DNA from: Anaerolinea sp.
GTDB taxonomy: Bacteria > Chloroflexota > Dehalococcoidia > Tepidiformales > Tepidiformaceae
Length of the DNA stretch: 33,992 nt
Assembly: GCA_013822275.1 (NCBI GenBank)
Contig: PNKC01000027.1
Location: 1-33,992 of the forward strand
Direction: 5' to 3'
Each line of letters starts with the position of its first letter. Position 1 is the stretch's first letter. The position numbers and the translations under genes were made by a program. Below are positions 13,920 through 22,456 of the stretch, piece by piece. Below the pieces are notes generated by a model. That model was not told the DNA's origin and ran no database searches. It was given only the letters and a program-made list of their open reading frames with translations.

Positions 13920-16571
13920 TCAGTTGTTGCGAAGAATCCCACCCCTGCTCCGCACCAGCTTGTGCAGCTCAACCGCCACGATCACGCTCAGGGCCACCGG
14001 CACAATCCACAGCCAGGCGTCCAGCGACACCGGCTCAAACCGCAGCACGTACTGCGTGGGCGGAAGGTAGAGCGCCGCTACGTGGGCCGCCAGCGCCGCC
14101 GCCGTGCAGACGAACAAGAACGGGTTCGAGAATGGGCTGCGCCGGAACGCGGACTGGCGCTCCGTCCTCGCGTTGCCGACGTGCATCACCTGGAAAAGCA
14201 CCATCGTCGTGAGCGCAGTGGTCTGCGCCACGGCATCGCTGGCGCCCCTGTCCAATTCCCACCGGAACATGAAGAGCGTGCCCGCGCTCATCACGAAGCC
14301 CGCCAGCAGCGTCCTCTCCCACATTAGCCGCGACAGCAAACCTTCCCTGGGGCTTCGCGGTGGCTGCTTCAGTACTCCGGGCTCGCCCGGTTCGAAAGCG
14401 AGCGCAACATCTTGCAGGCCGTTCGTTACCAGGTTGAGCCACAGAATCTGGGCCGCAAGGAACGGCAACGGCCACCCCGCCACCAGTGCAACCATGATGG
14501 CGATGACCTCCGCGACGCCCGTCGAAACCAGGAAGAAGGTCACCTTGCGGATGTTGTCGAACGTCACCCGCCCCTCCTCGACGGCTGCGTAGATGCTGAC
14601 GAAGTTGTCGTCCGCGAGGACAATGTCGGCCGCCTCGCGCGCGACATCCGTCCCCGATTTCCCCATCGCGACGCCGATGTCGGCCACCTTCAGCGCGGGG
14701 GCATCGTTCACGCCGTCTCCGGTCACGGCCACCACGTGGCCGAGACTTTGCAGCGCCCGCACGATCCGGAGTTTCTGCTCCGGCGCGACCCGCGCGTAGA
14801 CAGAGACGGTAGCGCAGCGTGCTGGGAGTTCCTCCACTGGGATTGACCCCATTTCGTTCCCGGTCAACACGCCATCGCCTTCATCCGCGATGCCCAGTTG
14901 CCGCGCGATCGCCAGGGCGGTCGCCGCATGGTCGCCCGTGATCATCACCACGCGAATGCCTGCGGCCCGGCAGCCCACGATGGCCTCGCGCACACCCTCG
15001 CGGGGCGGGTCCATCATCCCTTGCATGCCCAGGAATACCAGTCCATCCGGGCCCCGATCTGGCGAAGGAAGCTCTCCACCACCGCCGCGGGCCATCGCGA
15101 GGACTCGCAACCCTCGCGACGCCAGCTCCGTCGCGGCAGCATGGACGGCGCCGGCATCGATCGCCACGACCTCGTCCCCCACCATCATCCGGTCGCACAT
15201 CTGGAGCACGCGCTCGGGCCCGCCCTTGATGTAGAGGACTTCGCCGCCGTCCTCTTCTCGCACGCTGCCCGAGTACTGGCGGACGGGTTCGAAGGGGATC
15301 TCGCGGCGTGAGGCGTAGCGGCTACGCGCCTCCTCATGCTCGATTCCGAACTTCGCCGCCGCTTCGAGAAGCGCAACCTCCGTTGGGTCACCGTGACTCT
15401 CGGGGCCATCCTCGGTCACGAACACCTCGGCCTCGTTGGCGAGCACGCCGGCGAGCAGCGTCAGCCGGACCGCCTCTGGCAGATCCTCTCGAACCTCCAA
15501 GCGTTCGACCCGGATGCTGGCGCCCGCTGTCCAGACTTCGAGCACGGTCATCCGGTTTTCCGTCAGCGTGCCCGTCTTGTCCGAGCCGATGACGGTGGTG
15601 CTGCCGAGCGTCTCGACCGCCGGGAGGTGCCGCACGATCGCCTTGCGGCTCGCCATGCGCCGCACTCCGAGCGCGAGCGTGATGGTGAACGCCAGCGGAA
15701 GGCCCTCAGGGATGGCGGACACCGCCATGGCCACCGCCACGCGGAACATCGATGACGGGGGCTCGCCTTTCGCCACGCCCACGGCGAACGCCACCACCGC
15801 CGCCGCCACGACGGCGGCTCCAACGACGCGGGCGAACACCGTCATCCTCCGCTGGAGGGGCGTCGGCGGCTGAACCTCCCGGCGCATGGACGCGGCGATG
15901 GCCCCCAGCTCCGTCGCTTCGCCGGTCGCCACCACGAGCCCTCGTCCGCGGCCGCTGGTGACGACCGTCCCGGCATACGCCATGCACCGCCGGTCCGCCA
16001 CAGCCGTGCCAGCCACCACGGCGCGCTCATGCTTGTCTACGCTTGCGGACTCCCCGGTGAGCAGCGACTCGTCGACCGACAGGGCATTTGTCATCAGCAA
16101 CCGTAAGTCTGCGGGCACTTTCCAGCCCGATTCGAGCAAGACGACGTCTCCCGCGACAACGTGGACGCTCGCGATGAGCCACTCGCGGCCGTCCCGGATG
16201 ACGTGCGCCTGGGGCGCCACCATCCTCATCAGTGCCCGGACGGACCGTTCCGCGCTCCGCTCCTGGAAGAACCCGATCACCGCGTTCAGGACAACAGCAG
16301 CGGCGATGACGATCGCGTCGAGGTACTCCTGCAGGAAAAGCGTGACCACGGCCGCCAGCAGGAGCAGCGCGACGATCGGGTTCGTGAACTGGCGAAACGC
16401 CACAATGAGCGGATGGACGCCGGCATCTTCCTTTAGCCGGTTCGGCCCGTAGGCGGCGAGCCGGTCCCGGGCTTCCGTTGAAGTGAGTCCGTATGGCCCG
16501 GAACGCAGCCGTGCCACGGCATCCTCCACCTCCATGGCGTGGTAGGGAGCGGCGCGTTCAGGTTCAGTCAT
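13920..16571 (-). CDS. Type II P-type cation-transporting ATPase
   Basis: This membrane pump (883 residues) moves cations using an aspartyl-phosphate intermediate. N-terminal cation-ATPase domain: EVEDAVARL...GLTSTEARDRLAAYGPNRL. The actuator motif is TGES (172-175), the M4 ion site AIPEGLPLAFT (Pro288), phosphorylation Asp331 in DKTGTLT, the nucleotide-domain KGGPE (449-453) and the hinge TGDGVND (617-623). The ending resembles calcium/manganese pumps (PacL/PMR1 class). In M6 the usual NLVTDG is NLVTNG followed by LQD, so the ion carried is uncertain. I chose ATG 16571, which begins the conserved N terminus; the frame stays open to 16838, but that part runs antisense through the B12 riboswitch. 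A TACACT -10 on the minus strand (16668-16663) is a promoter candidate. Confidence 0.92.
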   Translation of the reverse strand: MTEPERAAPYHAMEVEDAVARLRSGPYGLTSTEARDRLAAYGPNRLKEDAGVHPLIVAFRQFTNPIVALLLLAAVVTLFLQEYLDAIVIAAAVVLNAVIGFFQERSAERSVRALMRMVAPQAHVIRDGREWLIASVHVVAGDVVLLESGWKVPADLRLLMTNALSVDESLLTGESASVDKHERAVVAGTAVADRRCMAYAGTVVTSGRGRGLVVATGEATELGAIAASMRREVQPPTPLQRRMTVFARVVGAAVVAAAVVAFAVGVAKGEPPSSMFRVAVAMAVSAIPEGLPLAFTITLALGVRRMASRKAIVRHLPAVETLGSTTVIGSDKTGTLTENRMTVLEVWTAGASIRVERLEVREDLPEAVRLTLLAGVLANEAEVFVTEDGPESHGDPTEVALLEAAAKFGIEHEEARSRYASRREIPFEPVRQYSGSVREEDGGEVLYIKGGPERVLQMCDRMMVGDEVVAIDAGAVHAAATELASRGLRVLAMARGGGGELPSPDRGPDGLVFLGMQGMMDPPREGVREAIVGCRAAGIRVVMITGDHAATALAIARQLGIADEGDGVLTGNEMGSIPVEELPARCATVSVYARVAPEQKLRIVRALQSLGHVVAVTGDGVNDAPALKVADIGVAMGKSGTDVAREAADIVLADDNFVSIYAAVEEGRVTFDNIRKVTFFLVSTGVAEVIAIMVALVAGWPLPFLAAQILWLNLVTNGLQDVALAFEPGEPGVLKQPPRSPREGLLSRLMWERTLLAGFVMSAGTLFMFRWELDRGASDAVAQTTALTTMVLFQVMHVGNARTERQSAFRRSPFSNPFLFVCTAAALAAHVAALYLPPTQYVLRFEPVSLDAWLWIVPVALSVIVAVELHKLVRSRGGILRNN

Positions 16572-16703
16572 CAGTTCCGGCACAACGCCCCTCGCTCCTT
16601 CGTCCCATGGTAGCGGCGTTGCCGTCCGGACAGCCGGTACCGGCGCCGGGAACCTCCCCGCGAGTGTAGCCGAAGTTCGTTGGGCGAACCGCTCGCGCCA
16701 CCC

Positions 16704-16732
16704 TTGACACCTCTCCCAACACGCCGCATCCT
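16704..16732 (+). promoter_or_regulatory. Promoter of the B12 riboswitch operon
   Basis: A perfect TTGACA (16704-16709) is followed after 17 bases by CATCCT (16727-16732). Transcription would begin near 16739, a few bases before the cobalamin aptamer. The -10 is weak but the position is exact. Confidence 0.5.
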
Positions 16733-16749
16733 CCACTTCGGAACAACTG

Positions 16750-16880
16750 AATACGCGGTCGGGGCCCGGCGTCAGCCGGGAACTGGGGCAAGCCGGTGTG
16801 AAACCGGCGCTGTGCCGCAACTGTGATGGGCCTACCACGCGCCCAGAGTCAGAAAACCCATCCCGATCCGCAAGACCGAA
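16750..16880 (+). ncRNA. Cobalamin riboswitch
   Basis: The region contains the B12-box core: GGGAACtggg, then GCCGGTGTGAAACCGGCGC, then CTGTGCCGCAACTGTGATGG, and a closing AGAGTCAGAAAACC. These match the conserved order of cobalamin aptamers (GGGAA, GGTGnnAAnCC, GCCGCAACTGT, AGTCAGnnnACC). Outer ends are approximate. It binds adenosyl- or related cobalamins and normally shuts off downstream B12 uptake or synthesis genes when the vitamin is abundant. A terminator hairpin follows at 16927 and the uptake operon begins at 17024. Confidence 0.93.
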
Positions 16881-16926
16881 ATCCTTCGCGCGAAAGGGTC
16901 GGACTCGATGATATTCGAACTGACGT

Positions 16927-16950
16927 AACCCGCCCCCGGAGGCGGGTTTT
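16927..16950 (+). terminator. Intrinsic terminator of the cobalamin riboswitch
   Basis: AACCCGCC-CCCGGA-GGCGGGTT followed by TT forms a strong GC hairpin with a T tract, between the aptamer and the first gene. It is the likely OFF-state expression platform; the preceding sequence up to about 16925 would have to compete for the 5' arm. Confidence 0.8.
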
Positions 16951-17023
16951 CTGATCCCGCCTGCTCTCCTTCTCGTACCGGCGCATACCCGCGCCCCAGG
17001 GTTGAACTCCTCCGAGGGCAGAC

Positions 17024-18145
17024 TTGAAACGCTATCTCCTCATCTTCGCGGCCATCTTTGCAGCGCTCCCGATCCTGGCGGCAAGCGCCGCCATCCCGGA
17101 GACGAAGGCCGTCAACAACGGCGCCGCCTTCCTCCTCACCGTCCAGAACCTGGAGGGCACGTACGACGCGAACGCAGCCGGCCACGCGTCGGGGCAGGTA
17201 ATGGACAGCATCTTCGCCGTCCGCTCGGCGGGGTTCGATCCCGGCAAGGATGTCCTCCCGGGCGGGAAGTCGCCCGCCGACTATTTGAAGGCGAACGCAG
17301 CCCTTGCCGTGAAGCCCGCCGCAGCCGCGAAGGCAGCCCTGGGAGCCAAAGCGCTGGGGCTGGACCCGAAGGCGGTCAACGGCACGAACCTGATTGCGAG
17401 CATCACCGCCGGGTTGGATGCGGCCACGGGCAAGTACGCCGCCGACGACTTCAGCCAGTCCATCGCGATGTTGGGCCTCGCCTGCACCGGCAACAGCGTG
17501 CCCGCAAGCGCCGTCACTGCCCTGAAGGCGACGCAGCTGAAAGACGGTGGCTGGGGCTTCAGCGGGACGAGCGACGCCGACACCACCGCAATCGCCATCC
17601 AGGCATTGATCGCGAGTGGCGCCTCGAAGAGCGACGCGGCCGTGACAAAAGCAATCAACTACCTCAAGACCACCATCCTGCCCGACGGCGGCTGGGGTTA
17701 TGGCGCCGTGCCCTCGAACGCCAGCTCTACCGCCTACGCCCTCCAGGCGCTCATCGCCGCAGGCGAAGACGTGAACATCCCCCAGTACATCCGGCCCGGG
17801 CCGTCGCCGGTCAGCTTCCTCCTTAGCCAGCAGAACGCCGACGGCTCGTTCATCGGCTTCGACCCCGTGTACGCGACAAACCAGGCCCTGCCCGCGCTGG
17901 CCGGCCGGACCTTCTGCAATGCCCCCGAGACGCCGATCACCCAAACCCGCCCGGCGCCCACGCCCACGCCAGTGAAGACGGTCACGCCGGCACCGGCCAC
18001 GCCCGTGGCCACGACTGCACCGCAACCGCCGTCCACCGGAAACAGCGCCACCGCCGCCGAAGGCGCGGTACCGCCCGCGATGATCCTGCTCGCCGGGCTG
18101 GCCCTGATTAGCGGGGCCGCAGCGGTCGCCCGAAAGCGAGGCTAA
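17024..18145 (+). CDS. Secreted alpha/alpha-toroid (intrinsic-factor N-domain-like) protein, membrane-tethered
   Basis: This 373-residue exported protein has a signal peptide (1-23) and a helical repeat domain (about 27-298) with prenyltransferase/squalene-cyclase-type turns DGGWGF (173-178), DGGWGY (220-225) and DGSFIGF (272-278). A Pro/Thr linker (about 300-337), a PPSTGNS stretch, a hydrophobic helix (about 349-367) and a basic end RKRG suggest cell-surface anchoring. The same alpha6/alpha6 toroid forms the N-terminal domain of animal intrinsic factor and transcobalamin. Being first in a B12-riboswitch operon with an ECF transporter, it probably captures cobalamin outside the cell. The start is TTG 17024, chosen because the signal peptide begins there. 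Binding itself is inference. Confidence 0.8.
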   Translation: MKRYLLIFAAIFAALPILAASAAIPETKAVNNGAAFLLTVQNLEGTYDANAAGHASGQVMDSIFAVRSAGFDPGKDVLPGGKSPADYLKANAALAVKPAAAAKAALGAKALGLDPKAVNGTNLIASITAGLDAATGKYAADDFSQSIAMLGLACTGNSVPASAVTALKATQLKDGGWGFSGTSDADTTAIAIQALIASGASKSDAAVTKAINYLKTTILPDGGWGYGAVPSNASSTAYALQALIAAGEDVNIPQYIRPGPSPVSFLLSQQNADGSFIGFDPVYATNQALPALAGRTFCNAPETPITQTRPAPTPTPVKTVTPAPATPVATTAPQPPSTGNSATAAEGAVPPAMILLAGLALISGAAAVARKRG

Positions 18146-18152
18146 ACAGGGC

Positions 18153-19232
18153 ATGCACACGGCAGCCTGGGGAGGATGGGTGACGCTGGTCATGGTCGTC
18201 GCTTTGACGGCCACGAACCCGTACTACCTGGGCATCGTGCTGCTTTCCGTCCTCCTCGTTGCGGCGATGGCGCCGAAGACGGCGCGCGGGGTCACCAGCT
18301 TCCGCGCGCTGCTCATCTTCGGCGCCATCATGTTCGTCATCTCCTTCACCATCGGCGTGATCAACGGCAACTACGGCGACCACCGTCTGTTCACCATCCC
18401 CGGCGCGGACCTGCCGAGCTGGCTTGGCGGGCTCCGGCTCGGCGGGCCGGTCTCAGCCGAGGGCGTCGTCGCGACCCTCACCCGCGGGATGGCCATCCTG
18501 TCGGTCTTGCTGGCGTTTGGCGTCTTCAACAGCGCGGTCAGCCCGCACCGCGTCCTGCGCAGCACCCCGGCAGCGCTCTTCCAGGCGGGCCTCGTCGTTA
18601 CCATCGGCCTCACGCTCCTCCCTTCCAGCATCGAAGATGTCCGCCGCATCCGCGAAATGCGGGCACTGCGGGGCGGGCGAGGCGGCCTGCGCGATCTGCC
18701 CGCGCTGGTCGTCCCCGCCGTCGTGGGCGGACTCGAGCGCTCGATGCGCCTGGCCGAGGCGATGGAAGCGCGCGGCTACGGTGCGGCGCCAGCCGGCCCG
18801 CGGCTGCCCCGGCTCGGGGCCATGGCCGCCGCCCCGCTGCTCCTGCTCGCAGCCTCCGGGTGGTTCTACTACGAATCGCTCCGGCTCCCATCAGCGATGC
18901 TCGCCGCCGCCGGCCTGGCGGGCTTTGGCTGGTGGATCGTCTCCGCCGCGCGCACGCATCACACCACCACCCTCACGTCCGAGCCGTTCCCGATGCATGA
19001 CCGCCTGCTCGCCTGGGCCTCCCTCGTGTTGGCACTGGCTACCGTGGGCGCGACCGCCTGGGGCTGGGACGGCCTCAAGTACAACCCCTTCGCCGACCTC
19101 CCCTGGCCACGGTTTGAACTCGCCGCTTCACTCATCCCCCTTGCCGCGGCGTGGCCAGCCCTCCGGTTCGCCTTCTCGCCAGCCCCGGCAACTGCGCCCG
19201 TGCTCCTTGCTCCAGGGCTGAGCGAACAGTGA
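18153..19232 (+). CDS. ecfT: EcfT, transmembrane coupling subunit of an ECF transporter
   Basis: This is an integral membrane protein (CbiQ/EcfT family) that links the ATPases to the substrate-binding S component. Helices lie near 8-39, 50-70, 105-126 and 143-160. Coupling-helix motifs follow: MRALRG (169-174) and MEARGYG (204-210), the conserved Ala-Arg-Gly signature. Typical EcfT proteins have about 260 residues; this one has 359, with a C-terminal half containing four more hydrophobic stretches (222-240, 247-265, 284-303, 322-341) around an HHTTTL loop. The ATG lies 7 bases after the toroid stop; the TGA overlaps the EcfA start (GTGA). Confidence 0.88.
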   Translation: MHTAAWGGWVTLVMVVALTATNPYYLGIVLLSVLLVAAMAPKTARGVTSFRALLIFGAIMFVISFTIGVINGNYGDHRLFTIPGADLPSWLGGLRLGGPVSAEGVVATLTRGMAILSVLLAFGVFNSAVSPHRVLRSTPAALFQAGLVVTIGLTLLPSSIEDVRRIREMRALRGGRGGLRDLPALVVPAVVGGLERSMRLAEAMEARGYGAAPAGPRLPRLGAMAAAPLLLLAASGWFYYESLRLPSAMLAAAGLAGFGWWIVSAARTHHTTTLTSEPFPMHDRLLAWASLVLALATVGATAWGWDGLKYNPFADLPWPRFELAASLIPLAAAWPALRFAFSPAPATAPVLLAPGLSEQ

Positions 19233-20797
19233 TCGCCCGGCTGGACCGCGTCACCTATCGCTACCCGGGCGCGGACACGGACACCCTCCGCAACGTTGTG
19301 GCCGAGGTGGAAGACGGCGACTTCACCCTCGTCGCCGGGCCATCAGCGGGAGGCAAATCGACGCTCCTGCGGCTCTTCAACGGCCTCATCCCACAGTTCC
19401 ACGGCGGCACGCTCTCGGGCAGCCTCGACGTGGCGGGCCGCGACCCTTCACGGACGCCCGCACGCGAGATGGCGCGCATCGCCGGGATGGTCTTCCAGGA
19501 GCCCGAAGCCCAGTCCGTCGCCGAGACGGTCGAGGACGAAATCGCCTTCGGCATGGAGCAGCAGGGCGTCGCGCGGGGGGCGATGCGGCGAAACGTGGAC
19601 GGCCTCCTCGCCGCCCTCGGGATCGAACACCTCCGCCTCCGCACCCTCACGACGCTCTCCGGCGGCGAGCGCCAGCGGGTCGCGATTGCCGCCGTCCTCG
19701 CCCTCGAACCCCGCCTCCTCCTGCTCGATGAGCCCACCTCCCAGCTCGACCCCACTGGCGCCGAGAGTGTGCTCGCGACGATCCAGCGGTTGCACGGCAA
19801 GGGGGATCTCGCGATTCTCGTGGCGGAGCACCGGCTCGAACGGCTGCTGCCAGTTGTCACATCCGTGCTCGGCGTCGAAGGCGGCATCGTGAACGCCTAC
19901 GCGCCCACCGAAGCAGCCGCCCGCCTCGCCGCCGTGCCGCCGGTCTGCGAAATCGGACGCCGCCTGAAGCTCAACCCCGTCCCGCTCACCGTCGAAGCCC
20001 TGAAGGCCGCGCTCGCCGGGCGGCCCCTGTCGCTGGCTCTCGAGCCAGCATCGGCTTCACCCGGTGACGAACTGCTCCGCGTGGACGGTGTCTCGGTCTC
20101 GTACGGCGACCTGCCCGCCCTTCGCGACGCGTCCTTCTCGATCCGCGAAGGCGAAATCATCGCCCTCGTCGGCCCCAACGGCAGCGGCAAGACGACGCTC
20201 TTCCGCGCCATCGCGGGCCTCATCAGCCACGCCAGCGGCGCTGTCCGGATGCGGGGCGCCGCCGCCCCCGCGAAGGTTTCCGAACGCACCACCTTCGCCG
20301 GGCTTGTCCCCCAGGACCCGGCCATCGCGCTCTATCACGAATCGGTGGCCGAGGAGCTCGGCGAAACGCTCCGCAACCGCCGGTCGAAGCAAACGCTGGC
20401 CGATTCGCTCGTGGCCTGGAACCTCTCATCGCTCGCCGTACGCCATCCCGGCGACCTCTCTGTCGGGCAGCAACAGCGCGTCGCCATCGGCGCGATGCTC
20501 GCCCACGAACCGCGCGTCTGGATGCTCGACGAACCAACCCGGGGCGCCGATATCCGCGCCAAGGAGTGGCTTGCCCACCGCCTGAAAGACCACGCCGCGG
20601 CCGGTGGCGCAGCCATCGTTGCGACGCACGACAGCGAATCGGCGGCGCGCTACGCCACCCGCGTCATCGCCCTCGATCAGGGCACCATCCGATTCGACCT
20701 CCCCGCCCGGCAGGCGTTCGGTAGCGGGGCCCCGATGCCAACCCAGGCCGCGCGCATCCTCCCAGGCGCGATCCTGCCCGAGGAAGTGACGCTATGA
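19229..20797 (+). CDS. ecfA: Fused EcfA1-EcfA2 ATPase of an ECF transporter
   Basis: Two ABC ATPase domains in one 522-residue chain power the ECF importer. Domain 1 has Walker A GPSAGGKST (37-45), Q-loop MVFQEPEAQ, signature LSGGERQR (143-150), Walker B LLLLDEPT (163-170) and switch His in AEHRL. Domain 2 has Walker A GPNGSGKTT (315-323), signature LSVGQQQR (410-417, with Val instead of the first Gly), Walker B VWMLDEPT (430-437) and ATHD. In most ECF systems A1 and A2 are separate. GTG 19229 overlaps the ecfT stop and starts at the conserved first strand; the frame is open further upstream but only within ecfT. The stop overlaps the DUF4430 gene by ATGA. Confidence 0.92.
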   Translation: MIARLDRVTYRYPGADTDTLRNVVAEVEDGDFTLVAGPSAGGKSTLLRLFNGLIPQFHGGTLSGSLDVAGRDPSRTPAREMARIAGMVFQEPEAQSVAETVEDEIAFGMEQQGVARGAMRRNVDGLLAALGIEHLRLRTLTTLSGGERQRVAIAAVLALEPRLLLLDEPTSQLDPTGAESVLATIQRLHGKGDLAILVAEHRLERLLPVVTSVLGVEGGIVNAYAPTEAAARLAAVPPVCEIGRRLKLNPVPLTVEALKAALAGRPLSLALEPASASPGDELLRVDGVSVSYGDLPALRDASFSIREGEIIALVGPNGSGKTTLFRAIAGLISHASGAVRMRGAAAPAKVSERTTFAGLVPQDPAIALYHESVAEELGETLRNRRSKQTLADSLVAWNLSSLAVRHPGDLSVGQQQRVAIGAMLAHEPRVWMLDEPTRGADIRAKEWLAHRLKDHAAAGGAAIVATHDSESAARYATRVIALDQGTIRFDLPARQAFGSGAPMPTQAARILPGAILPEEVTL

Positions 20798-21642
20798 CCG
20801 GCACGGCGCGCTTCACGGCTCTGCTGCTCGCTGTGCTGTCCGCGGTGTTCGCGGCTACCGCCGCGCGGGCCGACGGCGAAGCCGGCCTCGTCATCCAGCA
20901 CGGCGACGGCTCAGTCGACACCTACTGCGTCGCCTTCAGCGGCGATTCGATCACCGGCAAGGACTTGCTCAAGCGGGTCAACATCCCTACGGAGGACTAC
21001 GGCGGCCTCGTGTGCGCGATCGGGACGAATCCGGCGGAAGGCTGCTTTGGCGCGAGCAGCTTCGATAGCTGCACCTGCAAGTACTCTGGCAGCGGCACCT
21101 ACTGGGCGTACTTCACTGCGAGTTATGGCAAGTCGTGGGTTTACTCCGCCCTCGGGTTCACCCAGGCGAAGGCGAAAGACGGCGACCTCCAGGCGTGGCG
21201 CTGGGGGCGCGGCGGCGCGAACAGCGCGCCCGTGCCTCCGACTATCACCTTCGAGTCCGTCTGCGGCCACGCCCCTCGTGGCGGTGCCGCCCAGGCGACG
21301 GCCGAGCCCGTCCCCTCAGTCACCGCGACGCTATCAACAACACCAACGCAATCCGGCAGCGCGGTCCCGGCGCCGCCGCCCCAACTCACGGCGGTAGTCA
21401 CCCTGCCGGCAACCACACCTTCGAATGTGCCCGCGAACGCGTCCACACCCATCGATACCACGACCGTGACGATCACCAGCCACGGCACGGCTACCGCGAC
21501 CCCGCCACCGGCTGCTTCGTCGTCAGCGTCCGGTGGCAACCCGGACGGCACGTCGTCACTGGTTGCGTTCGGTGTGGTGGCTGCGGGGCTCGTCGCCGCA
21601 ATCGGTGGAGCGCTGCTCTGGAGGAGCCGCCATGGCAGTTAG
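20794..21642 (+). CDS. Secreted DUF4430 (transcobalamin C-terminal-like) protein, membrane-tethered
   Basis: This 282-residue exported protein has a signal peptide (1-26) and a DUF4430 domain (about 28-158) with the typical block YWAYFTASYGKSWVYSALGF and KAKDGDLQAWRWG. Six cysteines in the domain (45, 74, 84, 93, 95, 157) could form disulfides. A Thr/Pro/Ser linker of about 90 residues leads to a C-terminal helix (about 257-276) and a short basic tail. DUF4430 corresponds to the beta domain of intrinsic factor and transcobalamin, the half that closes over cobalamin. Together with the toroid protein at 17024 it would reconstitute both halves as separate chains. It overlaps ecfA (ATGA) and the S-component gene (11 bases). 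Confidence 0.85.
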   Translation: MTGTARFTALLLAVLSAVFAATAARADGEAGLVIQHGDGSVDTYCVAFSGDSITGKDLLKRVNIPTEDYGGLVCAIGTNPAEGCFGASSFDSCTCKYSGSGTYWAYFTASYGKSWVYSALGFTQAKAKDGDLQAWRWGRGGANSAPVPPTITFESVCGHAPRGGAAQATAEPVPSVTATLSTTPTQSGSAVPAPPPQLTAVVTLPATTPSNVPANASTPIDTTTVTITSHGTATATPPPAASSSASGGNPDGTSSLVAFGVVAAGLVAAIGGALLWRSRHGS

Positions 21643-22456
21643 CGTCCGCACCCGCGCCACGTCGCGCGTCTCACTGCCGTCCATGGGCGATGTGTCGCTC
21701 ATCGTCCTGAACCTGCTGGGGCTCGTGGCCTACCTGCACCCCTTCATCTCGGCGGGCGCCACGAAGAACGACTCCCGCTGGTTCCAGCACAGCACGGACG
21801 CGCCGCTCGTGTTCGCCGCCATCGCCGCGCTGTGCATGGTCCTCGTCGTCGCCGAACTGACCGAGGGCAGCCTGAACAGCAAGTCGCTGGCCGGGCTCGG
21901 GATGCTCGCCGCCATGGCCGCCGTCCTTCGCACGATCACCCTCCCGGCGGGCGCGAACCTCTACTTCCTCCTCGTCATCCTCGGCGGCTACGCCTTCGGC
22001 TGGCGGCTCGGGTTCCTGCTCGGCGCGCTCTCGTTCTTCCTCAGCGCGGTGGTTACGGGCGGGATTGGCCCGTGGCTGCCGTTCCAGATGTTCGCCAGCG
22101 CCTGGATGGGCCTCAGCGCCGGCGCCCTCCGCCCCGTCGCCGTTTCGCTGCGAATCCGGGGCCGCGCGGAGGTCTGGCTCGTTGTTGGCTTCGGCATCGC
22201 CTGGGGACTGCTCTTCGGCGCGATCACCAACCTCTGGTTCTGGCCCTTCTGGGTCGGCGGCCCGGACATCACCTACCAGCCGGGCATCGGCGTGCTCGAA
22301 GCGCTGCGCCGCTACTGGAACTTCTACTTCCTCACCAGCTTCGGCTGGGACCTGGCACGCAGCATCTGCAACGCCGTCCTCATCGCCATCCTCGGCGGCC
22401 CGCTCCTCCGCGCTATGGTCCGCTTCCAGCGAAGGTTCAACTGGAAGCTGGGGTAG
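21632..22456 (+). CDS. ECF transporter S component, probably for cobalamin (CbrT-like)
   Basis: This 274-residue, very hydrophobic protein has about six membrane helices (near 20-40, 57-75, 88-100, 109-141, 153-175, 182-206, with more toward the end). The block GGYAFGWRLGFLLGALSFFL, followed by GGIGPWLPFQMFASAWMGL, is typical of S components that sit next to EcfT/EcfA in vitamin loci. S components bind the vitamin and topple in the membrane. Placement last in a cobalamin-riboswitch operon points to B12 or a precursor. The ATG at 21632 follows GGAGGAG and overlaps the DUF4430 stop by 11 bases; the earlier in-frame ATG at 21533 lies deep inside that gene and is rejected. Confidence 0.85.
   Translation: MAVSVRTRATSRVSLPSMGDVSLIVLNLLGLVAYLHPFISAGATKNDSRWFQHSTDAPLVFAAIAALCMVLVVAELTEGSLNSKSLAGLGMLAAMAAVLRTITLPAGANLYFLLVILGGYAFGWRLGFLLGALSFFLSAVVTGGIGPWLPFQMFASAWMGLSAGALRPVAVSLRIRGRAEVWLVVGFGIAWGLLFGAITNLWFWPFWVGGPDITYQPGIGVLEALRRYWNFYFLTSFGWDLARSICNAVLIAILGGPLLRAMVRFQRRFNWKLG

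Noticed and set aside
16572..16838. N-terminal extension of the P-type ATPase
   Set aside because: The 89 extra codons have no similarity to ATPases and overlap the riboswitch and its promoter on the other strand; ATG 16571 starts at the conserved N terminus.
16832..18214. A 460-codon open frame on the minus strand
   Set aside because: It runs antisense through the terminator and the toroid gene; composition is that of a shadow.
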